Part shown: positions 35,010 through 43,403 of the stretch, piece after piece | Layout: every line of letters begins with the position of its first letter | How positions within the stretch are numbered: the first letter of the stretch is position 1 | Assembly: GCA_003223325.1 (NCBI GenBank) | Contig: QHYS01000075.1 | Location: 1-45,159 of the forward strand | DNA length: 45,159 nucleotides | DNA from: Acidobacteriota bacterium | Lineage (GTDB): Bacteria; Acidobacteriota; Terriglobia; Acidiferrales; UBA7541 | Direction of reading: 5' to 3' | Translations under genes and position numbers: made by a program | The notes under the pieces: generated by a model | What the model saw: the letters and a program-made list of their open reading frames with translations, nothing else | The model's database searches: none | What the model was told of the DNA's origin: nothing

Positions 35010-35240
35010 ATGCGGCAACAGGTAGCGGAACTCACCGACATCGTTCAAGCTACACTCCAGATTCGAGATGATCAAAGAATTTCGCAGAGGGCAAAAAGGG
35101 CATCGAAGTGGATTCGGGGGCGAGTAGGCAGCGGCTGGCACCGGGTCTCCGATAGCAAGCTCTTCAAAATTTGTGGCGGCGTGACAACGGTCGCATCCGT
35201 CATAACTCTTCTGAATCACTTTCTTCATTTCAGAAAGTAG
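35010..35240 (+). CDS. small protein with C-terminal membrane helix, second gene of the cluster
   Basis: The 76-residue frame starts at ATG 35010, with a helical, arginine-rich first half (AELTDIVQATLQIRDDQRIS, KRASKWIRGRV) and a hydrophobic end (KICGGVTTVASVITLLNHFL). This resembles a tail-anchored membrane protein. The family is unknown to me. It lies 48 bases after the first cluster gene and 31 bases before the kinase gene. Confidence 0.4.
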   Translation: MRQQVAELTDIVQATLQIRDDQRISQRAKRASKWIRGRVGSGWHRVSDSKLFKICGGVTTVASVITLLNHFLHFRK

Positions 35241-35271
35241 CGAACGCGCTGGGAGGAAATAAGAGGAGGTC

Positions 35272-36024
35272 GTGGCGAGGTCAGGGTGCAGCTGGCCCTC
35301 GGCGAAAGACATACGACCTCACGAATCGAGCCAATCAATAGATGCCTTCTATCGTACTCGGCACCACTTTAACTGGACCAAACACGAGACGTTCAAGACC
35401 ACGGATTTCCTGGGAGAAGGTGCGTTCGGCGAAGTCTATCGTGCGGTCGGGCAGACAACCGGGACTGTGGTCGCTGTTAAGCTGCTGCCGGTCGGCGTGC
35501 TCGCCTCCGCAGAATCTCAACGGGCTTTATTGAATGAAGTCAGGGCTTCGCAGCAGATCAGGCACCCTAATGTTGTTGAGATACTTCATGTGAATGAAGG
35601 CAGCTCATCCCAGATCGGTCCTTACGTCGTCATGGAATATGTATCAGGCAGCACGCTGGCAAAGCTGCTCAGGACTCAAGCGCAGTCTGGCGCACAGATT
35701 CCCCTCCCTCGGGCCATCGAAATGATGATCGATATCGCCCAAGGTGCGAGGGCAATCAATATTCGGGCTGCGCAGCAAAGGACTAAAGGACTAATTGTCA
35801 GCCGCTGGAATCGGGAGGATTACTTACGCGAAAGCTGGGAGCCAACCGAGGTGATTCTTAGGCCATATTCTTTTGTTGGCGGAAAGTTGGCGTGGACTTC
35901 CGAAATCAGGGGGGCCCAAGCCACCGAGTTCGTTGCAAGCTTGTTACAAGTACGGCTTGCGAAGTGGGCAGAAATTTCGCAAGATGTTATAGACAAAACA
36001 GTTGGGGCGTGGTCCAACCGGTAG
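35272..36024 (+). CDS. serine/threonine kinase fragment lacking the catalytic loop, running into tRNA-Asn
   Basis: Residues 35-165 are a protein-kinase N-lobe and hinge: glycine loop GEGAFGEVYRAV, VAVKLLP with the ATP-binding lysine, an EVRAS helix, HPNVVEI, YVVMEYVSGSTLAKLL, and RAIEMMIDIAQGARAIN. Kinases continue from here with the HRDxKPxN catalytic loop and DFG; both are missing. The remaining 80 residues (VSRWNREDYLRESWEPTEVI and on) are not kinase-like, and the frame ends inside the tRNA-Asn gene (36003-36078). A deletion that joined a kinase N-half to an unrelated end is the simplest reading. The GTG start is preceded by GAGGAGG with a spacer of only two bases, so the true start is uncertain. 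Confidence 0.65.
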   Translation: MARSGCSWPSAKDIRPHESSQSIDAFYRTRHHFNWTKHETFKTTDFLGEGAFGEVYRAVGQTTGTVVAVKLLPVGVLASAESQRALLNEVRASQQIRHPNVVEILHVNEGSSSQIGPYVVMEYVSGSTLAKLLRTQAQSGAQIPLPRAIEMMIDIAQGARAINIRAAQQRTKGLIVSRWNREDYLRESWEPTEVILRPYSFVGGKLAWTSEIRGAQATEFVASLLQVRLAKWAEISQDVIDKTVGAWSNR

Positions 36025-36078
36025 GACACTGCACTGTTAATGCAGATGGTGCTGGTTCGAATCCAGCCGCCCCAGCCA
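36003..36078 (+). tRNA. tRNA-Asn (anticodon GUU)
   Basis: The acceptor stem pairs UGGGGCG (36003-36009) with CGCCCCA (36068-36074), the D stem pairs GUCC with GGAC, and the anticodon stem pairs CUGCA with UGCAG. The loop CUGUUAA has anticodon GUU at 36036-36038. The T arm is GGUUCGAAUCC, the discriminator is G, and CCA is encoded at 36076-36078. The 5' end overlaps the last codons of the upstream kinase fragment. Confidence 0.97.
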
Positions 36079-36079
36079 T

Positions 36080-36469
36080 CTATTCGGTAGCACTGTCGCC
36101 GGGCTTCTCCACGGGATAACCGGCTACCGTCCAGTTGCGCCAGCCGCCATCCATGGAAATGACGTTGGTGTAGCCCATTTTCTGCAGGTTATCAGCGACC
36201 AAGGCGGAGCGGAATCCGCCTCCGCAATAGAGCACCAGGGGCGCTTGTTTATCGGGGAAAGCTTGCTCGATATCGCGTTCAATGATGCCCTTGCCCAGGT
36301 GCACGGCCCCTGGCAAATGCCCGTGAGCCCATTCATTATCTTCTCGCACGTCAATGAGCGTCACCTTTTCACGAGCGTCCAGGCGCCGTTTGATCTCGCG
36401 AAAATCCGCCTCCTTAATGCGCGACTTGGCATCGTCAACCAATCTCAAAAAGCCGGGAGAATGTCTCAT
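36080..36469 (-). CDS. rhodanese-like sulfurtransferase domain protein
   Basis: The 129-residue single-domain rhodanese has LIDVREDNEWAHGHLPGAVH and the active-site loop YCGGGFRS with Cys82, which would carry a persulfide. It ends GGWRNWTVAGYPVEK. No signal peptide is present, so it is cytoplasmic. Single-domain rhodaneses donate sulfur or handle thiols; the partner is unknown. It lies 47 bases after polA on the same strand, and its stop is one base from the tRNA-Asn gene on the other strand. Confidence 0.92.
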   Translation of the reverse strand: MRHSPGFLRLVDDAKSRIKEADFREIKRRLDAREKVTLIDVREDNEWAHGHLPGAVHLGKGIIERDIEQAFPDKQAPLVLYCGGGFRSALVADNLQKMGYTNVISMDGGWRNWTVAGYPVEKPGDSATE

Positions 36470-36516
36470 GGAATCGACCTTCCTGCGGCCAAAAAGAAGC
36501 GCCGCCAGTTGACCCG

Positions 36517-39123
36517 CTACCTCATGTCTCTCCAGTTTGCACCGGACTTCAGATCGACGACAAGAGGTACGCGAAGCGGGTAAACCCCTTCCATAGCAGG
36601 TCGTACGATGGCACCCAACTGAGTGAGTTCTTCAGGCGGCGCTTCGAATAGCAGTTCGTCGTGCACCTGCAGGATCATCCGGGATCGCAAATGGTGCGTC
36701 TCTAGTTCGCGGTGAATTTTAATCATAGCCAGCTTGATGAGGTCAGCGGCTGTTCCCTGCAACGGCGTATTCAGCGCGGTGCGCTCGGCGAGAGTTCGCA
36801 GGTTGAACTGCGGCGATGAAATCTCCGGAATCGGCCGGCGGCGGCCAAAAAGCGTGCGGGTAAAGCCTGAACGCCGCACTTCCTCGAGGGAGCGGTCCAG
36901 ATATTCCCTTACACCTCGATAACGGTCGAAATAGGCGGCAATAAACTTCGCGGCTTCTTTCTGATCGATTTGCAAGTTTTGCGCGAGTCCAAAGGGAGAA
37001 AGGCCATAGATGATGCCGAAGTTGATCACCTTTGCGGCGCGGCGATGCTCGGCGGTCTGCGCCAGGGCTCCGACCCCAAATACTTCCTGGGCGGTAAGCG
37101 AATGAATATCTTGACCGGTGCGAAAAGCTTCCACGAGGACCGGATCCTCAGAGAAATGCGCCAGGATACGGAGCTCAATCTGAGAGTAATCAGCGGAAAG
37201 CAAAGTCCAGCCCGGTTCAGCCACAAAGGCAGCGCGAATCTGCCGGCTGAGTTCGGTGCGCACCGGAATATTCTGCAGATTCGGTTCGGAAGAGCTAAGG
37301 CGACCGGTAGCCGCGCCGGTTTGGCTGAAACGAGTGTGCAGCCGCCCGGTATCAGGCTCAATCAGAGGCGGCAAGGCGTCGACGTAAGTGGACTTGAGCT
37401 TCGCGAGCTCGCGATATTCCAGTACCTTACGGGGCAGCTCGTGCAGCAGGGCCAGTTCTGTGAGAACGTCGGCAGCGGTCGAGCGCGCACGGGCCCGGCC
37501 GCGCTTGGCAGAAGGCGCAAGGTTGAGCTTGTCAAATAAGACTTCCGCGAGCTGGGGCGGCGAATTGATGTTGAATTCGACGCCGGCCAATTCCCAGATG
37601 ACCCGTTCGAGCGCACGAATCTCGCTTTCCATCGAAGCCGACATGGACGCGAGTGCGAAAGGATCGACGCGGATTCCGTGTCGTTCCATAGCCGCCAGCA
37701 CAGGCGCAAGAGGCAGATCGATTTGATCAAACACAGCGACCAACTCCTGGGCTGCGACCTCTTGACGGAGCAGAGGAGCCAGTCGCTGCAAGAAGTCGGC
37801 GCGCTCGCCGGCGGCGCCGGAGAGAGTCAGATTCAGGTGGCGCAGTACGATCTCGGCTAGGCCATGCTGCGCCGTGGTGGGCCGCAGAAGGTAGGAGTAG
37901 AGCATGACTGCGTCGGTCGTGCCCCGGAGAGGCCCGGCGAGCAGCTCGATGAGCTTGGGGTCATGTACGATTTTCGGCCGCTTGGGATCGGCGAGGAATG
38001 AGCACAGGGGCGCGATGATCGCGCCTTGGGGGTCGCAGCAGGCGGTGCGCCCGACACCAGGTGCAGGCGATAGTTCGAAACCGGCGACGCGGGCTCCGTA
38101 ACCTTCAATCTCGCGCGTGCCCGAATCCAGTGTGAGCCACACGGCGATAGGGCGATCCTGTGGCTGTGTGTCGAGAAATCCGCGAACGGCTGCGGGAGAA
38201 GTGAAGGCGTTATAATCGGTGTTGATGGCAGAGGTCGTAGTGGCCGCGGGCAATTCCTTCAATAGCGAAGTGAAGCCGAGTTCGGCGTAGAGGTTCCGCA
38301 GGGAGGCCCAATCCGGTTCGCGACGTGCGAGAGCATTCCAGTCCAATTCTACCGGGACGTCGTCTGAGATGCGGGCAAGCTGCTTGGAAAGAAGCACCTG
38401 TTCGCGGCAGTTGATGAGCGCCTCACGATAACGCTTATTTTCGACCTCGGACGCGTGCTCGAGGGCTGCTTCGACCGATCCAAAGCGGCGGATCAATTCG
38501 CGAGCTCCCTTATCGCCTATGCCTTTGGCGCCGGGAATGTTGTCGATGGAGTCTCCCATTAAGGCCATCACGTCGGCGACTTGTTCCGGGGGCACGCCCA
38601 TCACTTCCTCGACTTTCGCAGCATCCAGGATAACGTCGGGCTTGCCGGCGCCCTGGCCGGGGCGCAAGACGCGAACTCTGCCACCGACGAGTTGCATCAT
38701 GTCCTTGTCGCTGGTGACGATGTAAACGTCGACTTCGCGGCGCGCCGACTGGCGGGCGAGCGCGCCGATCACGTCATCGGCTTCATACCCAGCAACTTCG
38801 ATAATGGGCAGACGCATGGCTTCACATAGCCGTCGAACCGAAGGTATTTGAATAAAAAGCTCGTTGGGCATGGGCTGGCGCTGAGCTTTGTAATCGGTAA
38901 AGAGCTGGTCACGAAAGGTCGGGCCGGAGGGGTCGAAGACAACGGCCAAGTAATCCGGCGGAAGGTCCTTGGTGACGCGGCGCAGCATGTTAGAGAAGAG
39001 AAACGGGACCTTGGTGGGCATGCCATTGTGCTGAAAGGTCGTCGGCGTGGGCACATAGAATGCACGAAAGATGAAGCCCATGGCGTCGATCAGAAAGAGC
39101 TTTTTCGGGGATTGGGGGCTCAC
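36517..39123 (-). CDS. polA: DNA polymerase I
   Basis: The 868-residue protein has the N-terminal 5'-3' exonuclease domain (LFLIDAMGFIFRAFY, AVVFDPSGPTFRD, YEADDVIGALA, IVTSDKDMMQLV, GIGDKGARELI), a middle domain, and the family A polymerase motifs: LLSADYSQIELRIL (A), RRAAKVINFGIIYGLSPFG (B) and QVHDELLFE (C). The middle domain lacks the Asp-x-Glu of the 3'-5' exonuclease (it reads VWLTLDSGTREI) and the later Tyr/Asp motif, so proofreading is probably lost. GTG 39123 is chosen because the fold starts there; the open frame upstream to 39297 crosses the promoter. It fills gaps and removes primers during replication and repair. Confidence 0.96.
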   Translation of the reverse strand: MSPQSPKKLFLIDAMGFIFRAFYVPTPTTFQHNGMPTKVPFLFSNMLRRVTKDLPPDYLAVVFDPSGPTFRDQLFTDYKAQRQPMPNELFIQIPSVRRLCEAMRLPIIEVAGYEADDVIGALARQSARREVDVYIVTSDKDMMQLVGGRVRVLRPGQGAGKPDVILDAAKVEEVMGVPPEQVADVMALMGDSIDNIPGAKGIGDKGARELIRRFGSVEAALEHASEVENKRYREALINCREQVLLSKQLARISDDVPVELDWNALARREPDWASLRNLYAELGFTSLLKELPAATTTSAINTDYNAFTSPAAVRGFLDTQPQDRPIAVWLTLDSGTREIEGYGARVAGFELSPAPGVGRTACCDPQGAIIAPLCSFLADPKRPKIVHDPKLIELLAGPLRGTTDAVMLYSYLLRPTTAQHGLAEIVLRHLNLTLSGAAGERADFLQRLAPLLRQEVAAQELVAVFDQIDLPLAPVLAAMERHGIRVDPFALASMSASMESEIRALERVIWELAGVEFNINSPPQLAEVLFDKLNLAPSAKRGRARARSTAADVLTELALLHELPRKVLEYRELAKLKSTYVDALPPLIEPDTGRLHTRFSQTGAATGRLSSSEPNLQNIPVRTELSRQIRAAFVAEPGWTLLSADYSQIELRILAHFSEDPVLVEAFRTGQDIHSLTAQEVFGVGALAQTAEHRRAAKVINFGIIYGLSPFGLAQNLQIDQKEAAKFIAAYFDRYRGVREYLDRSLEEVRRSGFTRTLFGRRRPIPEISSPQFNLRTLAERTALNTPLQGTAADLIKLAMIKIHRELETHHLRSRMILQVHDELLFEAPPEELTQLGAIVRPAMEGVYPLRVPLVVDLKSGANWRDMR

Positions 39124-39129
39124 CGAAGG

Positions 39130-39156
39130 AGTATAGCAGAGGGAATTCGCGGCCAA
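39130..39156 (-). promoter_or_regulatory. possible polA promoter giving a leaderless transcript
   Basis: On the minus strand TATACT (39130-39135) lies six bases before the GTG of polA, with TTGGCC (39151-39156) 15 bases further upstream. A start site at the usual distance would fall on the GTG itself. No Shine-Dalgarno sequence is seen before this GTG. Confidence 0.4.
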
Positions 39157-39314
39157 CCGCTGCAGCACGAATCGCGGATTTTCGCGGCTTGTTTTGATTT
39201 CGGCATCTTTCGACGTGCCATCGGTCGGGTGAGGCCCCGTAGCGGCCGCTCCGTTCGGGTGTCGGCACGAGCATTGTGTTAAGTTAGCAGGCGACAAGAA
39301 GTCCTGGCCTGTGG

Positions 39315-41279
39315 ATGACTCCTTCTGTTAAAGCCTCTGCATCATCGACGCCTTCACCAAGCATGGCGGGTGTGTTTGGTCCGGGCGGAATGATCGAGAG
39401 ATGCATGCCGGCCGGCTACGAACATCGCCGTTCGCAGCTGAGCATGGCAGAGCTAGTGGAGGAAGCTTTTCATAAAAAGCGTCATCTGCTTGTGGAAGCC
39501 GGAACGGGCACCGGGAAGACGCTGGCCTATCTGATTCCCGCTATTCGCAGCGGGCGAAGAGTGGTGATTTCGACGGCCACGAAGTCGCTTCAGGAACAGC
39601 TTTTCACCAAGGATGTGCCCTTTGTGCAGAAGCATTTTGCGCCTGAACTGAAAGTGGCGGTGATGAAAGGCCGCTCGAATTTCCTTTGCCGGCATAAAGT
39701 TCACCAGATGGAAAGCCAGCCTATCCTGAAGGGCATCGAAGAACTGGATTGGTTCACGCAGATTCGCGATTGGGAACGCTTGACGGAGACTGGGGACCGG
39801 TCGGAGCTCTCCTTTTTGCCGGATGAGGGCGAGCTGTGGTCCAAGCTGGACGCCAGGCGCGAGACTTGCACCGGACAGAAATGCGTGCAGTTCGAAAGGT
39901 GTTTTATTACCGCGATGCATCGTCGCGCCGCGGACGCGGATTTGATCATCGTCAACCATCATCTTTTCTTCGCGGATCTGGCATTGCGCCGGGACGATTT
40001 TGGCAGCATATTGCCGGAGTATTCCGCGGTCATATTTGACGAAGCGCACGAGATCGAAGGCGTGGCCAGTGATTACTTCGGACGACAAATATCGAATTAC
40101 CGTTTTGAGGAACTGGCTCGAGATGCCGAGCAGGCCATGCGCATTAGTCAGCAGGGTAAGCCTCTGTTGCTGCGCCGCGTGACGCGATTGCGGGAAAAAG
40201 CGTACGAGTTTTTCAATTTATTGCCACCTCGGGAGGGGCGCTCGGCCTTGGGGCCAGACGCGCGCGCAGCCTTTTTAGAGGGATACAGATCATCTTATGA
40301 CGGCCTAATGGCGGCACTACAGGCGCTCGAAAGCGAAATAGCAGCGTTGCCCTCCAAACCGGAAGAGTTGCTGGTCATCGCGCGCCGAGCCGCCGAACAG
40401 CGCGTTGAGACTGCATTCCTATTCGAATCCAATGAAAAAAATTACGTGTATTGGCTGGAGCGGCGAGGCAAGGGCGTGTTTGTCGCCGCTACGCCGATTG
40501 ACGTCAGTTCCATTCTGCGCGAGCAGCTTTTCGATGCCTTCGATACGGTCGTAATGACTTCCGCAACTCTGGCCGTGAGCGGCCGTTTTGATTTTCTGAA
40601 GCAACGGCTCGGCATCCAGGCAGTGCATGAGAGTGTTCTGCCTCATGAATTCGACTATGGCCGGCAGGCCCTGCTCTATATTCCCGCGGGCTTGCCCGAC
40701 GTCCGCGATCCTGCGTTTGTGCAGAAAGCCGCGGAGGAAATCTCCCGGTTACTCAAATTGACGGACGGACGGGCATTTTGCCTGTTCACCAGTTATACCC
40801 AGATGAATCAAATCTTCGAACTAGTGCGGGCTCGAGTGCGATTCCCTCTGTTGCTTCAAGGGACGGCGCCCCGCATGGCCTTGTTGGAACGTTTCCGGAC
40901 CACTCCGGGTGCGGTGCTCTTCGCAACTTCAAGTTTCTGGCAAGGCGTGGATGTACCCGGCGAGCAGCTTTCCTGCGTAATTATCGACCGGCTGCCATTT
41001 GCAGTTCCCACCGATCCCGTCGTGGCTGCGCGTGTGCGCATGCTGACTGAGGAAGGCCGCAACGCTTTTGCTGAATATCAGATTCCCGAAGCGGTGCTGG
41101 CGCTAAAGCAGGGCTTCGGCCGGCTGATTCGCGCGCGAACCGACCGCGGTGTACTTGCCATCCTCGATAACCGCATCCAGCGCATGCAATATGGTAAGAT
41201 TTTTATCGAATCGCTGCCGGAGTACAGCCTCACCCGGGACATCGCTGAAGTTCAACGCTTCATGAAGGCGCCGAGCTAG
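39315..41279 (+). CDS. dinG: DinG/YoaA-type Fe-S ATP-dependent DNA helicase
   Basis: The 654-residue superfamily 2 helicase of the XPD/DinG type has Walker A EAGTGTGKTLAY, motif Ia ISTATKSLQEQL, the DEAH box (FDEAHEIEG), late motifs (VIIDRLPFAVPTDP, LKQGFGRLIRARTD), and four cysteines of the 4Fe-4S cluster at about residues 125, 185, 190 and 196. It unwinds 5'-overhang DNA, D-loops and R-loops in repair. It is divergent from polA across a 191-base gap, which fits a shared repair role. The N-terminal 15 residues are Ser/Pro-rich and may not be translated. Confidence 0.93.
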   Translation: MTPSVKASASSTPSPSMAGVFGPGGMIERCMPAGYEHRRSQLSMAELVEEAFHKKRHLLVEAGTGTGKTLAYLIPAIRSGRRVVISTATKSLQEQLFTKDVPFVQKHFAPELKVAVMKGRSNFLCRHKVHQMESQPILKGIEELDWFTQIRDWERLTETGDRSELSFLPDEGELWSKLDARRETCTGQKCVQFERCFITAMHRRAADADLIIVNHHLFFADLALRRDDFGSILPEYSAVIFDEAHEIEGVASDYFGRQISNYRFEELARDAEQAMRISQQGKPLLLRRVTRLREKAYEFFNLLPPREGRSALGPDARAAFLEGYRSSYDGLMAALQALESEIAALPSKPEELLVIARRAAEQRVETAFLFESNEKNYVYWLERRGKGVFVAATPIDVSSILREQLFDAFDTVVMTSATLAVSGRFDFLKQRLGIQAVHESVLPHEFDYGRQALLYIPAGLPDVRDPAFVQKAAEEISRLLKLTDGRAFCLFTSYTQMNQIFELVRARVRFPLLLQGTAPRMALLERFRTTPGAVLFATSSFWQGVDVPGEQLSCVIIDRLPFAVPTDPVVAARVRMLTEEGRNAFAEYQIPEAVLALKQGFGRLIRARTDRGVLAILDNRIQRMQYGKIFIESLPEYSLTRDIAEVQRFMKAPS

Positions 41280-41319
41280 GGCGAATACCCCGCCGGGCCA
41301 GCCGATCAGCCCAAAAACG

Positions 41320-41694
41320 ATGTTTGAAGTCAGCGTAGAAGAGACATTCTCTGCCGGACACGCCCTGCGGGGGTATCAGGGCAAGTGTGAGAATCCGCAC
41401 GGCCACAACTATCGCGTAAGTGTGAAAGTCGAAGGCGAACAGCTCGATTCCATAGGCCTCCTTTTTGATTTCGTGCACCTCAAGCGGATCCTGCGGGATC
41501 TCATCGCCGACATCGACCATAAGTTCTTGAACGATCAGGCCCCGTTCGATGCGATCAATCCTTCCGCTGAAAATATCGCCAAGTTTCTTTACGAGGAAGC
41601 TTCCAAAAAGATGCGCCAAATGCCCAATGCCCCTCGAATTAAGGCGATTAGGGTGTGGGAAACCGACGTGACTTCGGCAACCTATATGCCCTGA
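41320..41694 (+). CDS. queD: 6-carboxy-5,6,7,8-tetrahydropterin synthase (QueD)
   Basis: The 124-residue protein has the zinc and catalytic residues of the 6-pyruvoyl-tetrahydropterin synthase family: the first ligand His in FSAGHAL, then KCENPHGHNY with the nucleophile Cys and two His, LFDFVHLK, IDHKFLND and the glutamate in VWETDVTSATY. The Cys-x3-HGHNY arrangement marks QueD, which makes 6-carboxytetrahydropterin from dihydroneopterin triphosphate in the first committed step to preQ0 and queuosine. queE and queC follow. It begins 40 bases after dinG. Confidence 0.93.
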   Translation: MFEVSVEETFSAGHALRGYQGKCENPHGHNYRVSVKVEGEQLDSIGLLFDFVHLKRILRDLIADIDHKFLNDQAPFDAINPSAENIAKFLYEEASKKMRQMPNAPRIKAIRVWETDVTSATYMP

Positions 41695-41706
41695 TTGGAT
41701 CGTGAG

Positions 41707-41895
41707 ATGCGTCGCGCCTATTTGCTGATCGCGATTCCCGCGGCTTTGGTTGGCGTTGGTTACGTCATTGTTCTTCGCTATCTCGGCGTGCAAATTCGCG
41801 GCGGTCCTTTTCTGGGTTCGGCAGCCGCGGCCGTGGCCGCAATATTGACTGTGCGCCACTATCAGAAAAGCAAATCCCGGCGGAACCGCAATTGA
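41707..41895 (+). CDS. small membrane protein between queD and queE
   Basis: The 62-residue protein has two hydrophobic segments (AYLLIAIPAALVGVGYVIVL and FLGSAAAAVAAILTV) and a basic C-terminus (HYQKSKSRRNRN). ATG 41707 is preferred over TTG 41695. Its stop shares one base with the start of queE (TGATG), so it is part of the operon. I do not recognise the family; nothing in its sequence ties it to queuosine chemistry. Confidence 0.65.
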   Translation: MRRAYLLIAIPAALVGVGYVIVLRYLGVQIRGGPFLGSAAAAVAAILTVRHYQKSKSRRNRN

Positions 41896-42614
41896 TGATG
41901 CAAGTAACAGAAATCTTCCGCTCCATTCAAGGCGAAAGCACCTATGCCGGCCTTCCGTGTATTTTCGTGCGTCTCACGGGATGCAACCTCCGCTGCACCT
42001 GGTGCGATACAGCGTACGCGTTCTATGGCGGCACCAGAATGAGTCTTGACGACGTGCTCGGGCACATTCACGAACTGTCCGGCAGCCCTGCCTCTGCTTC
42101 CGATGGCCATACGCCTCCGGAGCTGACAAAGAGTAAGATTTTGATTGTGGAGCTCACTGGGGGCGAGCCCCTGCTCCAACCGGATGCGGTTGGGCTTGCG
42201 CAACGCCTGCTGGCCGAGAATTACACGGTGCTCGTGGAGACCAGCGGCGAGCGCTTTGTGGGCATCCTGCCCCAACAGGTTGTGAAAATCGTGGACGTGA
42301 AGTGCCCTGACTCGGGCGAAGCGGGCACATTTCTGCTCGATAATCTGAAGGCAGTGGACAGCAAGGACGAGATTAAATTCGTTATCGGCAGCCGCCGGGA
42401 TTACGAATTTGCCAGGAATTTTTCCGCCCGGCACGAGCTGGCGCGCCGCGTTCGGCAAGTCTTGTTCTCACCGGTTTTTCCTGACCCCAATGGCTCCTGG
42501 AGCGGGCTGGATGCTCGACTCCTCGCCGAATGGATTCTGGCCGACCGCCTGCCTGTGCGTCTCGGTTTGCAACTACACAAATTCATTTGGCATCCATCCA
42601 CACACGGCGTGTGA
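41895..42614 (+). CDS. queE: 7-carboxy-7-deazaguanine synthase (QueE), radical SAM
   Basis: The 239-residue enzyme begins with EIFRSIQGESTYAGLPC and has the radical SAM cysteines Cys30, Cys34 and Cys37 (GCNLRCTWCDT), the glycine-rich TGGEPLLQ, VETSGE and VKCPDSGEAG. It turns 6-carboxytetrahydropterin into 7-carboxy-7-deazaguanine. The start is ATG 41895; a second ATG follows directly. Translational coupling with the small membrane protein upstream is likely. Confidence 0.95.
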   Translation: MMQVTEIFRSIQGESTYAGLPCIFVRLTGCNLRCTWCDTAYAFYGGTRMSLDDVLGHIHELSGSPASASDGHTPPELTKSKILIVELTGGEPLLQPDAVGLAQRLLAENYTVLVETSGERFVGILPQQVVKIVDVKCPDSGEAGTFLLDNLKAVDSKDEIKFVIGSRRDYEFARNFSARHELARRVRQVLFSPVFPDPNGSWSGLDARLLAEWILADRLPVRLGLQLHKFIWHPSTHGV

Positions 42615-42632
42615 TTGGGGGCTTCGGATAAA

Positions 42633-43331
42633 ATGACGGCAAAATCCAAAGCGGTGGTTCTGGTGAGCGGTGGGATGGATTCGTGCGTAACCGCAGCCAT
42701 CGCGAGGACGTCACATCACTTGGCGGTCTTGCACGCCTGCTACGGGCAGCGTACCGAGCGGCGAGAGCGAGCGGCGTTCGAAGCGATTGCTGATTTCTTT
42801 GGGGTTCGCGAGCGCTTGGTAGTGCATCTGGATCACTTGAGGGAAATCGGCGGCTCCGCGCTCACGGATGAGAGCATGAGAGTGCCGGAGGGGGAGCCGC
42901 ACGCACCAGTAGCCGGAAATTCTATTCCCGTGACGTACGTTCCTTTTCGCAATGCTCACTTTCTTTCCGTAGCCGTGAGCTGGGCGGAGGTCATTGGAGC
43001 CAAGTCCATTTTTATTGGCGCAGTAGCGGAGGATAGTTCGGGTTATCCCGATTGCCGTCCCGAGTACTACCGCGTATTTGAGCAGCTGGCAAATGTCGGC
43101 ACGCGGCCGGAAACGCAGATCGCGATGATCACGCCGGTTATCGGAATGAGAAAAAGCGCGATCGTCCGGAAAGGGCTCGAGCTCGGCGCGCCGCTTGAGC
43201 TCACCTGGTCATGCTACCAGTATGAAGACGCTGCCTGCGGAGTGTGCGATAGTTGCCGGCTGAGATTACAGGCCTTTGCCGAAGCCGGGGTCCCCGATGC
43301 GATACCGTACCGGGTACCGGTTGCAAGATGA
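42633..43331 (+). CDS. queC: 7-cyano-7-deazaguanine synthase (QueC)
   Basis: The 232-residue protein has the pyrophosphate-binding loop SGGMDSC near the start, then YGQRTERRERAA, VPFRNAHFLS and DCRPEYYRVFEQLA, and ends with the zinc site CYQYEDAACGVCDSCRLR, which has four cysteines. It converts carboxydeazaguanine to preQ0 with ATP and ammonia. ATG 42633 is favoured because the conserved N-terminus starts there; an in-frame TTG lies six codons upstream. QueF and Tgt, needed for finished queuosine, are not in the window. Confidence 0.95.
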   Translation: MTAKSKAVVLVSGGMDSCVTAAIARTSHHLAVLHACYGQRTERRERAAFEAIADFFGVRERLVVHLDHLREIGGSALTDESMRVPEGEPHAPVAGNSIPVTYVPFRNAHFLSVAVSWAEVIGAKSIFIGAVAEDSSGYPDCRPEYYRVFEQLANVGTRPETQIAMITPVIGMRKSAIVRKGLELGAPLELTWSCYQYEDAACGVCDSCRLRLQAFAEAGVPDAIPYRVPVAR

Positions 43332-43348
43332 AGTAGTTAGGCGATAAT
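43321..43348 (+). promoter_or_regulatory. possible promoter of the TPR gene
   Basis: TTGCAA (43321-43326) and GATAAT (43343-43348) are 16 bases apart. They overlap the end of queC and lie 56 bases before the TPR start codon. Confidence 0.4.
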
Positions 43349-43403
43349 AGAAGAAAATTAGTGGCATGATCCGGCGTACCCGCCGGGAGGAGGAACTCGA
43401 TCT

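Noticed and set aside
34509-35312. A 267-residue open frame on the minus strand opposite the small-gene cluster
   Set aside because: Its composition (Cys/His/Arg/Ser-rich, no domain) fits an antisense shadow. The plus-strand frames have better ribosome-binding sites and a charged helical composition. I hold this with moderate confidence only.
41280-41319. A preQ1 riboswitch before queD
   Set aside because: Only 40 bases separate dinG and queD, and no pseudoknot-like hairpin with an A-rich tail is visible.
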